64,000 nt of DNA from assembly GCF_019740315.1 (NCBI RefSeq), contig NZ_JAHXZR010000007.1, positions 124,001 to 188,000 of the forward strand, given 5' to 3'. Both the position numbers and the translations under genes were made by a program. Below, piece by piece: positions 32,235-41,767 of the stretch. The stretch's first letter is position 1; the number at the start of each line of letters is the position of its first letter. Source of the stretch: Oceanobacter mangrovi. Lineage in GTDB: Bacteria > Pseudomonadota > Gammaproteobacteria > Pseudomonadales > Oceanobacteraceae. The notes under the pieces were generated by a model that worked only from the letters and a program-made list of their open reading frames with translations, ran no database searches and was not told where the DNA came from.

Positions 32235-33377
32235 TCAGGACGGCTCCGGATCGACCCGCAGATCTTTTGGAATCGGCATTTCTGGCCGTTTTTCGGGCTT
32301 GGGCCCACGGCCCTTGGCAAACATATCCATCTGATAGATATAAGCCAATACCTGTGCCACCGCGACGTACAAGCCTTCCGGAATTTCGTCACCCACTTTG
32401 GTATGGGCATACAGCGCCCGCGCCAGTGGTGGTGCTTCCATTCTCGGCACGTTGTGCTCTTTGGCGATTTCACGAATCTTGAAGGCCACCTGATCCTTGC
32501 CCTTGGCGACCACCAGCGGTGCCGCCATGCTTTCAGGCTGATACTTCAGCGCCACCGAAAAGTGGGTCGGGTTGATAATCACCACGTCGGCAGTTGGTAC
32601 ATCCGACATCATCCGGCGCTGGGCCGCTTCCCGTTGCAACTGCCGGATACGGCCCTTAACTTCGGGTTTACCCTCGGTTTCCTTATATTCGTCCTTGATC
32701 TCCTGCAGCGACATGCGCAGCTTTTTCATATGTGAATGGATCTGCCAGGGCACATCCACCATGGCGATCAAGGCCGTCGACAGGCACAGCAGAATAAAAC
32801 ACCAGAGAATAATATCGACGCTACCGGCAATGGCACCTTCAACCGGCATCTGTAGCAAGGACAACACTGCCGGAAAGTAATAGGCCAGCACCAGCCAGGC
32901 CGCCAGGCCCACCACCAGCACCTTGGCCCAGGCCTTCACCAACTCCACCAGTGAGTTCACCGAAAACATCCGCTTCAACCCGGCCAAAGGATCAAGCCGG
33001 TTGAACTTGGGTTCAATCGCCTTGCTGGAAAACATCCAGCCACCTACCCCCAATGGCCCGGCCAGTGCCGCCAGCAACATCAGCCCTAACCAGGGCGCCA
33101 GTCCCAGCGCAGCGGCCTGTAAGGAAACCAGCAGATTGCGGCCCATGGTGCTGGTATCAAACACTGAGTCGCGGTCGATCTGAAATCCCAGATTGGCGAC
33201 GGCTGCAATCTGGCTGCTCAGAAATGGCCCCAGCGCCAGCAAGCCCAGCGCCCCCAGTAGCAGCACGGCGGTAGTATTGAGTTCGCGCGAACGTGGAATC
33301 TGGCCTTCTTCCCTGGCCTTGTCCAACCTTCGCGACGTGGGTTCTTCGGTTTTCTCCTGACCGGTTTCTTCTGCCAT
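32235..33377 (-). CDS. flhB: Flagellar type III export switch protein FlhB
   Basis: 380 residues: four membrane segments in the first 210 residues and a cytoplasmic domain with the self-cleavage site Asn269-Pro-Thr-His272. FlhB switches export from rod/hook to filament substrates. The basic N-terminus (GQEKTEEPTSRRLDKAREEG) is typical. It is the last gene of the fliL-to-flhB run, 7 bases after fliR. flhA, which usually follows, is not here; on its far side lies the convergent transglutaminase gene. Confidence 0.98.
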   Translation of the reverse strand: MAEETGQEKTEEPTSRRLDKAREEGQIPRSRELNTTAVLLLGALGLLALGPFLSSQIAAVANLGFQIDRDSVFDTSTMGRNLLVSLQAAALGLAPWLGLMLLAALAGPLGVGGWMFSSKAIEPKFNRLDPLAGLKRMFSVNSLVELVKAWAKVLVVGLAAWLVLAYYFPAVLSLLQMPVEGAIAGSVDIILWCFILLCLSTALIAMVDVPWQIHSHMKKLRMSLQEIKDEYKETEGKPEVKGRIRQLQREAAQRRMMSDVPTADVVIINPTHFSVALKYQPESMAAPLVVAKGKDQVAFKIREIAKEHNVPRMEAPPLARALYAHTKVGDEIPEGLYVAVAQVLAYIYQMDMFAKGRGPKPEKRPEMPIPKDLRVDPEPS

Positions 33378-33384
33378 GGCGCAG

Positions 33385-34161
33385 CTACCCCTTGATCAGT
33401 TTGTTGGCGAAGGTAAACAGGGTTTCCATATGCTGCTGAAACGCCAGCGCCATATCCGTCATGGTCAGCCAGAGAATAAACAGGCCAATCATCATGGTGA
33501 CCGGAAAACCCAGCGCAAAGATATTCAGCTGTGGCGCGGCGCGGGTCATCACGCCAAAGGCCAGGTTGACCACCAGCAAGGCAGTCAGCGCCGGTAACGC
33601 AATCACCAGCGCCGCCGCAAACATCCAGCCGCTCCAGTAAATCACGCTGCCAAGATCATCCGGCGTCCAGCCGTCCATCCCCACCGGCATGGTGAAAAAG
33701 CTCTGCACCAGCACCTCAATCAGCACCAGATGGCCATTCAGCGACAGGAACACCAGCGACACCATAAACAACAGCCACTGCGACACCACCACCACCGACG
33801 CCCCTTGTGACGGGTCCACCGTGGTCGCAATACCCAGGCCGGTTTGCATAGCGATCAACTGGCCAGCCAACACAAATACCTGAGTCAATAATTCGACGAT
33901 AAAACCCAGCACAATGCCGATCAGCAGCTGCTGCAGCACAATCACAAAGGAGCCGACCGAGATAGCGTCCACTTTCGGAAACGGCGGCAGAATCGGCACA
34001 ATGGCCAGCGTAATAGCGACCGACAGCAGCAGTCGCACGCGCACCGGCACCATCCGGGTACCAAACAGTGGCATCACCATAAACAGGCCGCTGATACGGG
34101 CGAAGGGATAGACGTAACGGCTGATCCAGTGTCCGACTTCGAGATCGGTAAGTTCCAGCAT
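33385..34161 (-). CDS. fliR: Flagellar export gate protein FliR
   Basis: 258 residues from the ATG at 34161 (MLELTDLEVGHW); a GTG two codons earlier is less likely. Six or so membrane segments. FliR is part of the FliPQR export gate. The start MLEL-T plus a conserved FARISGLFMVMPLFG match FliR of Pseudomonas. It starts 93 bases after the fliQ stop, an unusually wide gap for this operon. Confidence 0.97.
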   Translation of the reverse strand: MLELTDLEVGHWISRYVYPFARISGLFMVMPLFGTRMVPVRVRLLLSVAITLAIVPILPPFPKVDAISVGSFVIVLQQLLIGIVLGFIVELLTQVFVLAGQLIAMQTGLGIATTVDPSQGASVVVVSQWLLFMVSLVFLSLNGHLVLIEVLVQSFFTMPVGMDGWTPDDLGSVIYWSGWMFAAALVIALPALTALLVVNLAFGVMTRAAPQLNIFALGFPVTMMIGLFILWLTMTDMALAFQQHMETLFTFANKLIKG

Positions 34162-34254
34162 AACCACCGTTTTTTGACGCTTGTGGAAGATATCAGTGAA
34201 ATTGCAAAGGCTGTGCCCAAAGGACTCAAAGATAAGCAGGCCCTGGCGCAGATA

Positions 34255-34524
34255 TCAGCCCACCAGGAAAGGAATATTCATATAGAGGTCGCGGGTGTAA
34301 TCGATCACCATGCCCACCGCCCAGGGGCCAAGGAAGATAATCGCCAGCAGGGTGACGACCAGACGCGGCAGAAAACTGAGCGTCTGTTCGTTAATCTGGG
34401 TTGCCGCCTGAAAGGTACTGACGATCAAACCAATGATCAGACTCGGCACAATAATCGCCACCACCAAAATCAGCACCATGTACATGGCCGTGGTAAACAG
34501 ATCACCAATATCATTTGGGCTCAT
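34255..34524 (-). CDS. fliQ: Flagellar export gate protein FliQ
   Basis: 89 residues with two membrane helices: MYMVLILVVAIIVPSLIIGL and a second one at about 55-75, with the conserved FQAATQINEQTLSF loop between them. It is the normal length for FliQ. It is located between fliP and fliR as expected, 14 bases after the fliP stop. Confidence 0.97.
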   Translation of the reverse strand: MSPNDIGDLFTTAMYMVLILVVAIIVPSLIIGLIVSTFQAATQINEQTLSFLPRLVVTLLAIIFLGPWAVGMVIDYTRDLYMNIPFLVG

Positions 34525-34538
34525 ATCGGATTCTCCCT

Positions 34539-35348
34539 CTAGATCGTCCCGAAGGAATTGGCCAGCGTACCCATAATCAGCGCCCAGCCGTCGATCAACA
34601 CAAACAGCATGATCTTGAATGGCAGCGAGATAATGATCGGCGACAGCATCATCATACCCATCGCCATCAGAATACTGGCGACCACCAGATCGATGATCAG
34701 GAAGGGAATAAAGATCAGGAAGCCAATCTGGAAGGCGGTTTTCAGTTCACTGGTGATAAAGGCAGGAATCAGAATATGCAGCGGCGTCTGATCGGCCGAT
34801 GGAATATCGTCACGGCCACTGATGCGCACAAACAGATCAAGGTCGTTTTCACGGGTCTGGCCGAGCATAAATTCGTGAATCGGCACCACTGCCCGTTCAA
34901 CTGCCTGCACCGAGGTAATCTGCTCATTCAGATAAGGCTGCAATGCATCGGCGTTAATCACCCGGAACACCGGCATCATGATAAACAGCGTCAGAAACAG
35001 CGACAGCCCGATCAACACCTGATTCGACGGCGTTTGCTGCAAGCCAATGGCCTGCCGCAGAATCGCCATCACCACCATGATACGGGTGAACGAGGTCATC
35101 ATGATCAGCAACGACGGCAGCACCGACAGCAGCGTCATGATCGCCAGAATCTGCAGGGTGATGGTGTATTCGCCGCCAGTTTCGGTGGTCTGGTAGACCA
35201 GTGCCGGAATGCCCAGGCCACCCAGTGCCTGCAAGCCGCCGTCAGCCGCTGTGTCCCCCGCCTGATCCGCCGCCCAAACCGGCATTGCCAACAGCAGCGG
35301 CACCAGTGCCGCCAGCCACAGCCATCCTCTGCGAACGCCTGTCATCAT
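34539..35348 (-). CDS. fliP: Flagellar export gate protein FliP
   Basis: 269 residues, with a cleavable signal peptide ([19 protein letters not shown]), a periplasmic stretch and about four membrane segments. Family signatures include [20 protein letters not shown], the [17 protein letters not shown] stretch and the [18 protein letters not shown] gate helix. It starts in an ATGA overlap with the fliO stop. Confidence 0.97.
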   Translation of the reverse strand: MMTGVRRGWLWLAALVPLLLAMPVWAADQAGDTAADGGLQALGGLGIPALVYQTTETGGEYTITLQILAIMTLLSVLPSLLIMMTSFTRIMVVMAILRQAIGLQQTPSNQVLIGLSLFLTLFIMMPVFRVINADALQPYLNEQITSVQAVERAVVPIHEFMLGQTRENDLDLFVRISGRDDIPSADQTPLHILIPAFITSELKTAFQIGFLIFIPFLIIDLVVASILMAMGMMMLSPIIISLPFKIMLFVLIDGWALIMGTLANSFGTI

Positions 35349-35797
35349 GCCTTGACCGCCTTTTTTAATAGTTCTTTAAAACTGGCGGGCGCTTCGCTGG
35401 CGGTTGCCAGCGGCTCATCCAGTTCGGTCAACAAATTAATTTGCTGAGCCGTAATCCCCAGCACCAGCTGTTTGCCACCCACTTCAACCACCGCAATCCG
35501 TTCCTTCATCCCCAGCGCCTGACTGGCCACCACCCGGATCGGCTGCTTGCCACCCTGAAAAGCGGCCATACCACCACGGGCACGCAGTCGCTGCGCCAGC
35601 CAGGCCAGCAACAGGATCAGTCCCAGCACCAGCACCAGAAACATCGCCACCTTGCCGGTCGCGGCCAATGGATTGGGGCCAGCTGGCTGGCTTTTGGCAA
35701 CAGCGTCTTCAGCGGCCATCACCATGGGCGACAGCCAGGCAGCTGCCACGGCCAGCCAATAACAGCCGGTCTTAACGCAGGCGTTGAATACGTTCAC
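35345..35797 (-). CDS. fliO: Flagellar biosynthesis protein FliO
   Basis: 150 residues from a GTG at 35797, overlapping the end of fliN by 26 bases. There is a signal-like N-terminus ([17 protein letters not shown]), a single membrane segment at about 50-70 ([21 protein letters not shown]), and a small cytoplasmic domain with [20 protein letters not shown], the FliO signature. FliO helps FliP assemble. Sequence is weakly conserved; the position between fliN and fliP makes the call secure. Confidence 0.93.
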   Translation of the reverse strand: MNVFNACVKTGCYWLAVAAAWLSPMVMAAEDAVAKSQPAGPNPLAATGKVAMFLVLVLGLILLLAWLAQRLRARGGMAAFQGGKQPIRVVASQALGMKERIAVVEVGGKQLVLGITAQQINLLTELDEPLATASEAPASFKELLKKAVKA

Positions 35798-36254
35798 TCT
35801 GGCTCACCACGTCCGTCAGACGAATACCGAATTTATCGTTCACCATCACCACTTCGCCGTGGGCAATCAGGGTGCCGTTGACCATCACATCGAGCGGTTC
35901 ACCAGCCAACCGGTCCAGTTCCACCACCGAACCCTGGTTGAGCTGCAGCAGGTTACGGATTGGAATCTGGGTGCTGCCGACTTCCATCGAGATACGCACC
36001 GGAATATCCAGAATCACATCCAGTTCCGGGCCATCCGGGTTCAGGGTGTGGCGGCGCCCCTCATCTCTCAGTTCTTCCAGCTCGACCCGCTCACCTTCAA
36101 ATTCTTCTTCCTCGTCCGGCATATCATCACCAGACTCGGCCATGGCTGCAGCCCATTCGTCCGCCAGAGCCTGATCATCGGCACCGGCGGCGATTTCGTC
36201 AGCCAAAGCCTGTGGATCCAGTTCATCAGGGCCGTTTTTCTTGTCATCACTCAT
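35772..36254 (-). CDS. fliN: Flagellar motor switch protein FliN
   Basis: 160 residues. The C-terminal 75 residues are the SpoA/FliN domain (LDVILDIPVRISMEVGSTQI ... GTLIAHGEVVMVNDKFGIRLTDVV). The first 75 or so residues are an acidic extension rich in Asp, Glu and Ala, as in Pseudomonas FliN. It forms the lower C-ring that receives CheY and docks FliH. The ATG has GGGAG 8 bases upstream. Confidence 0.97.
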   Translation of the reverse strand: MSDDKKNGPDELDPQALADEIAAGADDQALADEWAAAMAESGDDMPDEEEEFEGERVELEELRDEGRRHTLNPDGPELDVILDIPVRISMEVGSTQIPIRNLLQLNQGSVVELDRLAGEPLDVMVNGTLIAHGEVVMVNDKFGIRLTDVVSQSERIQRLR

Positions 36255-36291
36255 AGGGTACTCCCGGCAGCAAACGTGCCTTTATCGTCGG

Positions 36292-37260
36292 TTAGCGACG
36301 CTTGCTCTTGATTTGTTCAGATATTTTGACGGCCAGGTTTTCACCGGAAATGCCCAGACGGCCGCGCAATACCGGCACACCGTTGGCCTGTAAGGTAAAC
36401 AGCTCCGGCAGTTCGATAGGAATCACATCACCCTTTTTGAAGTTGGCCACTTCGCGCAGGCTGATCATGCGTTCGGTCAAAGTGCCGTGTAGGGGCACCG
36501 TAGCTTCGAGAATGTCTTCCCGCAGCGACTGCAACCAGCGTTCGTCAACCTCGTCGACGTCACTTTGGACACCGGCATCGAGGATTTCGCGGATCGGCTC
36601 AATCATCGAATACGGGAAAGTCAGGTGCAGATCGCCACCACCACCATCCAGTTCGATGTGGAAAGTACTCACCACCACCACTTCACTGGGGCTAACGATG
36701 TTAGCCATCGCCGGGTTCACTTCCGAACCGACGTATTCGTAATCCACTTTCAGTACCGGCGCCCAGGCTTCAATCATGTCGTTGAACACCTGACCCAGCA
36801 CCAGCTGCACCACGCGGATTTCAGTGGGAGTAAATTCACGGCCTTCGATCTTGGCGTGACGACCGTCGCCCCCAAAAAAGTTATCCACCAGCTTGAACAC
36901 CAGCTTGGCGTCGAGAATAAACAGCGCAGTGCCGCGTAACGGCCGCATTTTCACCAGATTGAGGCTGGTCGGTACGTAGAGGGTATGTACGTACTCACCA
37001 AACTTCATGATCTGCACGCCGCCCGATGACACATCGGCGCTGCGACGCAGGAAGTTAAACATGCTGATACGGGTATAACGGGCGAAACGCTCGTTGATCA
37101 TTTCCAGCGTTGGCATCCGACCACGCACAATGCGGTCGTTACTGGTCAGATCGTAGGAGCGCACTCCCTCGGCATCACTGGGATCTTCCGGCTCAACCGC
37201 ACCGCCATCCACCCCGTGAAGCAACGCATCAATTTCATCCTGCGACAGTAAATCCTGCAC
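36292..37260 (-). CDS. fliM: Flagellar motor switch protein FliM
   Basis: 322 residues from a GTG at 37260 with AGGA 8 bases upstream; the first residues (xQDLLSQDEIDALLHGV) are the conserved CheY-phosphate-binding peptide, so this start is secure. The middle domain has the GGxG-like region GGGGDLHLTFPYSMIEPIR, and the end is a SpoA domain. FliM sits in the C-ring and controls rotation direction. It follows fliL by 9 bases. Confidence 0.98.
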   Translation of the reverse strand: MQDLLSQDEIDALLHGVDGGAVEPEDPSDAEGVRSYDLTSNDRIVRGRMPTLEMINERFARYTRISMFNFLRRSADVSSGGVQIMKFGEYVHTLYVPTSLNLVKMRPLRGTALFILDAKLVFKLVDNFFGGDGRHAKIEGREFTPTEIRVVQLVLGQVFNDMIEAWAPVLKVDYEYVGSEVNPAMANIVSPSEVVVVSTFHIELDGGGGDLHLTFPYSMIEPIREILDAGVQSDVDEVDERWLQSLREDILEATVPLHGTLTERMISLREVANFKKGDVIPIELPELFTLQANGVPVLRGRLGISGENLAVKISEQIKSKRR

Positions 37261-37269
37261 TCTGATGTC

Positions 37270-37809
37270 CTACTGCATTACAAAATTGGTAAACAACACA
37301 GATTCCACATCAGCCGGCGCAGTTTGAGCCACCCGTGAGAGGGTCTGTGTTATTCGGTTGTAGATCGCCTGCTGCAAGGCCAACCGGCCCTCGTTAGTGC
37401 GCAGGCTTTCAAATTCCTGTTCGCCCAGAGCCCGCAAAATCTCGTTGCGAATCATGGGTTCGTGCAAGGTCAGCGCGTCGACAACCGTTTGCTTGCGGGT
37501 CATGACTTCGATGCTGAGCTGCAAATATCGCTGCCGTGGCCCAACCTGATAACTGACGATAAATTCCGGTTTCAGCATCACATAAACGGCAGGGATAGCG
37601 GGTTCTTCCGGCTTGGCAGCCTCTTCTGCCACCGCAGCAGATTCTTCAGCAGCGGTATCATCACCAGCCAGAAGAAAAAACCAGGCTGCCGCACCACCGC
37701 CGCCCAATACCAGCAAGGCCACCACTATGATGATGATCAGCTTGAGCTTGCCTTTTTTGCCCTTGCCTTCATCACTACCGTCGAACTTGAGGTCCTGTTC
37801 GTCTGCCAT
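37270..37809 (-). CDS. fliL: Flagellar basal body-associated protein FliL
   Basis: 179 residues from the ATG at 37809 (MADEQDLKF), which has GGAG six bases upstream; the in-frame ATG at 37821 is an alternative with a tighter site. A basic cytoplasmic tail (GKGKKGKLK) leads into one membrane segment (LIIIIVVALLVLGGGGAAAWFFL), an Ala/Glu-rich linker and the periplasmic FliL domain. FliL supports the stators. It follows a sigma-54 type promoter at 37873-37888. Confidence 0.95.
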   Translation of the reverse strand: MADEQDLKFDGSDEGKGKKGKLKLIIIIVVALLVLGGGGAAAWFFLLAGDDTAAEESAAVAEEAAKPEEPAIPAVYVMLKPEFIVSYQVGPRQRYLQLSIEVMTRKQTVVDALTLHEPMIRNEILRALGEQEFESLRTNEGRLALQQAIYNRITQTLSRVAQTAPADVESVLFTNFVMQ

Positions 37810-37872
37810 CAATTTCTCCATTCACTCCAGACAGGTTGAACCCGCTGAATGTCTGGTTGCTGTTATCTGATC

Positions 37873-37888
37873 AGCAATTGCTGTGCCA
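37873..37888 (-). promoter_or_regulatory. Sigma-54 promoter for fliL-M-N-O-P-Q-R-flhB
   Basis: On the minus strand TGGCACA-GCAA-TTGCT matches the -24/-12 consensus TGGCACG-N4-TTGCW at all but one defined base, with GG and GC in the right spacing. The start would be near 37863, 40-55 bases before fliL. An enhancer-binding protein of the FleQ/FlrC type is expected but is not in the window. Confidence 0.82.
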
Positions 37889-38126
37889 GCGATTTTCGTC
37901 AAAAAATTGCCACTCTGATCAGGCTCTACGCGTCAAATATCAACCTTAAAAACCGCAGGCGAGACGCACTAACAAGTGTAGTAAAGGCGCAGCAAGTTGC
38001 AGGGGAGATCAGTCGGTGAGGAGGAGAGCAGATGGGCGGACAAGCCCGGATTTATGCAGGCAGCACTACTGGATTCACGGCTGTAAAGATTCTGGAGCAG
38101 TGCGTTTTCAGGAAACGGCACAGCGG

Positions 38127-38152
38127 TATGCAGGTGAGACGCCTGCGCTCCC
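38127..38152 (-). repeat. Dispersed repeat, inverted copy (GGGAGCGCAGGCG type)
   Basis: Read on the minus strand, GGGAGCGCAGGCGTC followed by TCACCTGCATA. The other copy, on the plus strand at 50985-51010, differs at only two or three bases. The inner part can fold as GCAGGCG...CACCTGC. Confidence 0.65.
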
Positions 38153-38205
38153 GATCTGCTTTCAGATCCAGATTGCAGGCGACCTATTGCTCAGAGCTCA
38201 AACGA

Positions 38206-39486
38206 TCAGGCGTACGTACTAACCAGACGGTCATCCTTGAGACTCACGGTTTGCAAAGGCTCGTCCTGATCGGCTGTCAATTTACCGTCAGCGAAACCAT
38301 CAGCCAACGAACCGCCGGAACCAGAATCCTCGCCCATGCCGGACTGTCCATCACTCCCCTGTTGACCGCCAGACTGTTCCGACACATCAAAGGACGCCAG
38401 TGACAGGCCCTGGCCATTCAATGCATCGCGCAAACGGTGAGCCTGGGATTCCAGTACTTCACGAACCTGAGGATTATGCACATGAATCTGCACATGGGCC
38501 TGATCATCACGGTCGACCGTCAGCTGGATTTCCAGCGCGCCCAGTTCTGGCGGGTCCAACTGGATACGGGCCTGCTGAATATCCTCGGCAATCATGGTCG
38601 CCAGACGTCCGCCCAGTGCCGGGCCCCAATTGTTCTTGTCGCTACCAAATTCGAGCATGTCATCCATATCCGCCCGCTCACTATGTAACAGCTGATCAGT
38701 TACCGGCAGATCCATATCGATCATGCTGTCGGCCGGACTCTCATTAAATGGCTGGTTATTATCACTGGCGACCGCAGCGGTTTGGGCATTATTGGAGATC
38801 AGCTGACTGGTGAGCTGGGAAGCTGCCGATTTGGTCGAGGTTGGCGTGATGCTGTCATCCAGACGAACATCGTCTGCCAACGCAGTTTGCAAATCATCAC
38901 TGAAATCGTCCACCACAGCAGCAGGCTCTGGTTTGTCGGCATTAGCCAGTTTGCCTTGCAGACCAGACTGAGTCCCCTGCCCTGCAACCGCCATATTCGC
39001 CACCAACGACGATGGCCCCGATGCTTGCAGCGGGTTCTGATGCAGAGGATTCTGATTCAACTGAGCAGCGTTCGATGTGATATCCACTGGCCCAGCCGTC
39101 ATCCAGCCAAACAAGACAGCGGTGCCGTCATCCTCGCCAATCTCGGTTGCGCTTCCATCAGCCTCATCAGCAGCATCGCCGGCAAGATCGGTTTCGGCCT
39201 CGCTGGCCAGGGCACCCTCAAGTGCCAGTTCACTGAGATTACCGCCAGCCTTGATCTGATTCAGCACATCTTCGCCGCTCAACAGGTTAGCAGCGGCAAC
39301 GTCTGGCTCCCCAGCGGCAAGGTTTGTTGTAGGCGGCAAGGCTGCCGCTGGCGGAGTCTGGTTGAGACTGGCGTTGACCAACACTTCACCAAAACCACCA
39401 GAGCCCCCGCCAACACTGGGCTGAGCCGGATTAGCGGCGGGCTGTAGGGAGGCAAAGATATCGGACGCTAGTGAAGGCACATTCAT
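38206..39486 (-). CDS. fliK: Flagellar hook-length control protein FliK
   Basis: 426 residues from the ATG at 39486 (MNVPSLASDIF), which has GGAG six bases upstream. The N-terminal two-thirds is low-complexity, rich in Ala, Asp, Asn, Gln and Ser, as usual for the FliK ruler. The C-terminal Flg_hook domain is clear: IQLDPPELGALEIQLTVD, a VQIHVHNPQVREVL stretch and LRDALNGQGLSLASFDVS. FliK measures hook length and triggers the FlhB switch. It has its own sigma-54 promoter. Confidence 0.93.
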   Translation of the reverse strand: MNVPSLASDIFASLQPAANPAQPSVGGGSGGFGEVLVNASLNQTPPAAALPPTTNLAAGEPDVAAANLLSGEDVLNQIKAGGNLSELALEGALASEAETDLAGDAADEADGSATEIGEDDGTAVLFGWMTAGPVDITSNAAQLNQNPLHQNPLQASGPSSLVANMAVAGQGTQSGLQGKLANADKPEPAAVVDDFSDDLQTALADDVRLDDSITPTSTKSAASQLTSQLISNNAQTAAVASDNNQPFNESPADSMIDMDLPVTDQLLHSERADMDDMLEFGSDKNNWGPALGGRLATMIAEDIQQARIQLDPPELGALEIQLTVDRDDQAHVQIHVHNPQVREVLESQAHRLRDALNGQGLSLASFDVSEQSGGQQGSDGQSGMGEDSGSGGSLADGFADGKLTADQDEPLQTVSLKDDRLVSTYA

Positions 39487-39532
39487 GCTCAACTCCATAA
39501 AAAAACCGGTGCAATAGGCTATTTATGGAATC

Positions 39533-39548
39533 AGCAAGTTACAGGCCA
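39533..39548 (-). promoter_or_regulatory. Sigma-54 promoter for fliK
   Basis: Minus-strand TGGCCTG-TAAC-TTGCT keeps the invariant GG (-24) and GC (-12) with exact spacing and the TTGCW end. The start would be near 39523, about 37 bases before the fliK ATG. Confidence 0.72.
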
Positions 39549-39619
39549 GGTTGAGGAAATTATTGGGGGCGGCAATATGAATGCTGGGTACGGCCCCCGG
39601 CAGATCAAACGTCGGTATT

Positions 39620-39979
39620 TCACAGCCCGTCGTCGATGACCCGCCGCACCGCCAGGTATTCGGTTTCAACCTCGTCCAGCAAACGCGTCAGCAATGGCCA
39701 GTCGTATTGACTGGTTTCTGATGCACTGCGCAGATGATCTTCCAGCTGACGGTTGTATTCGGACAGGGTTACCGCACAAACATTGCCGCTGGCTCCCTTG
39801 AAGCTGTGCGCCTGCGACATCAACTCGCCCGCCAACTGTTGTTGCAGCGCGGCCTTCATCACCGGCAGTCGTTCTTCAGAGTCGGCGACAAACAAACCGA
39901 TCAGCTCATCAAACTCTTCTTCCATTACATCTTTCAACAACTTGAGCGAATCTGCATCGAAGTGCACAGGTGATGACAT
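39620..39979 (-). CDS. hptB: Histidine phosphotransfer protein, HptB-like
   Basis: 119 residues, a single Hpt domain. The phosphorylated histidine is His58 in AHSFKGASGNV. In Pseudomonas aeruginosa HptB receives phosphate from several sensor kinases and passes it to HsbR. Here the next gene upstream is an HsbR homologue and the one after it HsbA, the same trio, so the assignment as HptB is well supported by context. The spacer to hsbR is 38 bases. No sensor kinase is nearby. Confidence 0.85.
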   Translation of the reverse strand: MSSPVHFDADSLKLLKDVMEEEFDELIGLFVADSEERLPVMKAALQQQLAGELMSQAHSFKGASGNVCAVTLSEYNRQLEDHLRSASETSQYDWPLLTRLLDEVETEYLAVRRVIDDGL

Positions 39980-40017
39980 CCTGAAAATCCTTGTGTCTGA
40001 GAGTTAACTGCCAGTGC

Positions 40018-41745
40018 TCAGGCTCGTGTTGCCGGTATCGGCCAATGAATCACAGCTTCGACGACGTTGCCCTTACCAAGATACTCGACCGATTCACAAA
40101 TCCGGTGAATCAGCGGGATACCACGGCCACTGTACTGGCCAGTTCCTGCCTGTTGCAAGGCCGCCGCATTCGCCGCCAACATGGCTTGATAGTCAAAACC
40201 CGGACCACTGTCTTCGAAACGTACCCGCAGCAACCCGGCCAGACCATCGCCCTGATGCTCCAAATGAATTTTGACCTGCCCCTGCTGCAGCTCGGCGATG
40301 CGCTGACCACGTTGACGATAATATTCGGTAAAACCGGCCGGAGTTTGTTTGAGCGCCGAGTCCAGTTCCAGCACGCCATGCTCGAAGGCGTTGGAAAACA
40401 GTTCAGACAGCACGGTGTAGAGCTGGCCACTCATCATTTTCAGACCGGGTACTTCGCTGAGCACATGCATCACCACCGGCAGCGGATTGAAATTGGCGAG
40501 ACTTTGTGACCCCAGCCGATATTCAAATGACCAGTCCATCGGGCCATTCTTGCAGGCCAGTGTGCGATCAATCTCGGGGGTGGTCTGTTCGGGTGGCTCA
40601 ACCATGCAGATTTCCGCCAGCGTGATGTCGTCATCACGGGCAGAATCGCCCTGGTATTCATCCAGCGCCAGCCGGATGGCCGGAAAGATGTCATCCGCAC
40701 TGGCAGCAGTACTGATCACATCAAACAAACGCGGCTGACCAAACATCTCACCCGCCGGGTTACGGGCTTCCAGAATGCCGTCAGACCAGAGTAAAAAGCG
40801 GTCGCCATTAGCGAGATTAAACTCCTGCAGCGAATCGCGAAAACGGGTATCGCTCAGTACTCCCAGGGGCAAATGGCTGGATCTCAGTTCCTCCAATTTG
40901 TCGGTTTGCTGGCGATACAGGTAGCAGTCGGGCACGCCACCCATCCAGAGACTGGCGGTCTTGCGCTCGAAGTTCATTTCGACCATCACTGCGCAACAGA
41001 AGAACCCGACTGGCAAAATTTGTTTCAGGCGGAAGTTAATCTCCCGCACGATGTCGCGCACGCCATAACCCTTGTTGGTCATGCCGTAAAAAATCTCTGC
41101 CAACGGCATAGCGCCAATCGCCGCAGGCAGGCCGTGACCCGTAAAGTCTCCCAGCAGCAGGTTCATCGAACCGTTGGGCTGGCGCGCGGCCAGCAATACA
41201 TCGCCGTTAAAAATGGCCAGCGGTGATACCAGATAACGGATATTGTCGGCCGACAGACAGCCCTGATGCGCAACGTTGTCGAATACTGCCTTGGCAGCTT
41301 CCTGTTCGCGCATCATGTGTTCGTTGTGGCGAGCAATGGTGTCGCGTTGTTGCTGCAGCGTGTAATGCATTTCCCGCATGCGGAAAAAGGCGTGCACCTT
41401 GGCTTCCAGCACCACCGGGTTGTAAGGCTTGTTGAGGAAATCGTCACCGCCGCTGTCTAGGCATTCCGCCAGCCCGTAAGCGTCGGTCAGTGAGGTCAGA
41501 AAGATAATCGGGACAAAGTCTTCACCTGCAGCATCCTTGATCTGCAAGGCCGCCTGTTTGCCGTCCATTTCCGGCATCATGACATCCAGCAGCACCATTT
41601 CAGGCAAGTGCTGCCGGTACAACTCAACGGCTTCACGGCCATTAACGGCTTCAATAACCCGATGCCCCTGCTTTTGCAGAATGCGGCCGAGGATCTTGCG
41701 GTCGACCTGGTTATCGTCAGCGATCAGAATCTGTACTGAAGACAT
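40018..41745 (-). CDS. hsbR: Response regulator with PP2C phosphatase and anti-sigma kinase domains, HsbR-like
   Basis: 575 residues from the ATG at 41745 (MSSVQILIADDNQ). Three parts: a receiver domain (1-125) with Asp54 in LLDVMMPEMDG; a SpoIIE-type PP2C phosphatase domain at about 170-380 (LLGDFTGHGLPAAIGA, SDGILEARN, DDITLAEI); and a C-terminal HATPase of the anti-sigma kinase type at about 430-570 (ELFSNAFEHGVLELD, GRGIPLIHRICES). This is the layout of HsbR of Pseudomonas, which either dephosphorylates or phosphorylates HsbA depending on the state of the receiver. Confidence 0.88.
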   Translation of the reverse strand: MSSVQILIADDNQVDRKILGRILQKQGHRVIEAVNGREAVELYRQHLPEMVLLDVMMPEMDGKQAALQIKDAAGEDFVPIIFLTSLTDAYGLAECLDSGGDDFLNKPYNPVVLEAKVHAFFRMREMHYTLQQQRDTIARHNEHMMREQEAAKAVFDNVAHQGCLSADNIRYLVSPLAIFNGDVLLAARQPNGSMNLLLGDFTGHGLPAAIGAMPLAEIFYGMTNKGYGVRDIVREINFRLKQILPVGFFCCAVMVEMNFERKTASLWMGGVPDCYLYRQQTDKLEELRSSHLPLGVLSDTRFRDSLQEFNLANGDRFLLWSDGILEARNPAGEMFGQPRLFDVISTAASADDIFPAIRLALDEYQGDSARDDDITLAEICMVEPPEQTTPEIDRTLACKNGPMDWSFEYRLGSQSLANFNPLPVVMHVLSEVPGLKMMSGQLYTVLSELFSNAFEHGVLELDSALKQTPAGFTEYYRQRGQRIAELQQGQVKIHLEHQGDGLAGLLRVRFEDSGPGFDYQAMLAANAAALQQAGTGQYSGRGIPLIHRICESVEYLGKGNVVEAVIHWPIPATRA

Positions 41746-41767
41746 GGCCGGATTCCCCTGTCTGGTT

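Larger units (their letters stand above)
37822..38205 (-). other. Intergenic region between fliK and fliL
   Basis: 384 bases with no convincing gene. It carries the sigma-54 promoter of fliL at 37873-37888, the octamer CTGATCAG twice (37867 and 37913), and at 38127-38152 an inverted copy of a dispersed repeat that is also found near 50985-51010. Confidence 0.6.

Noticed and set aside
34515-35447. 310-codon plus-strand frame opposite fliP and fliO
   Set aside because: It is rich in His, Gln and Arg, as expected for the antisense of membrane-protein genes, and fliP/fliO are certain.
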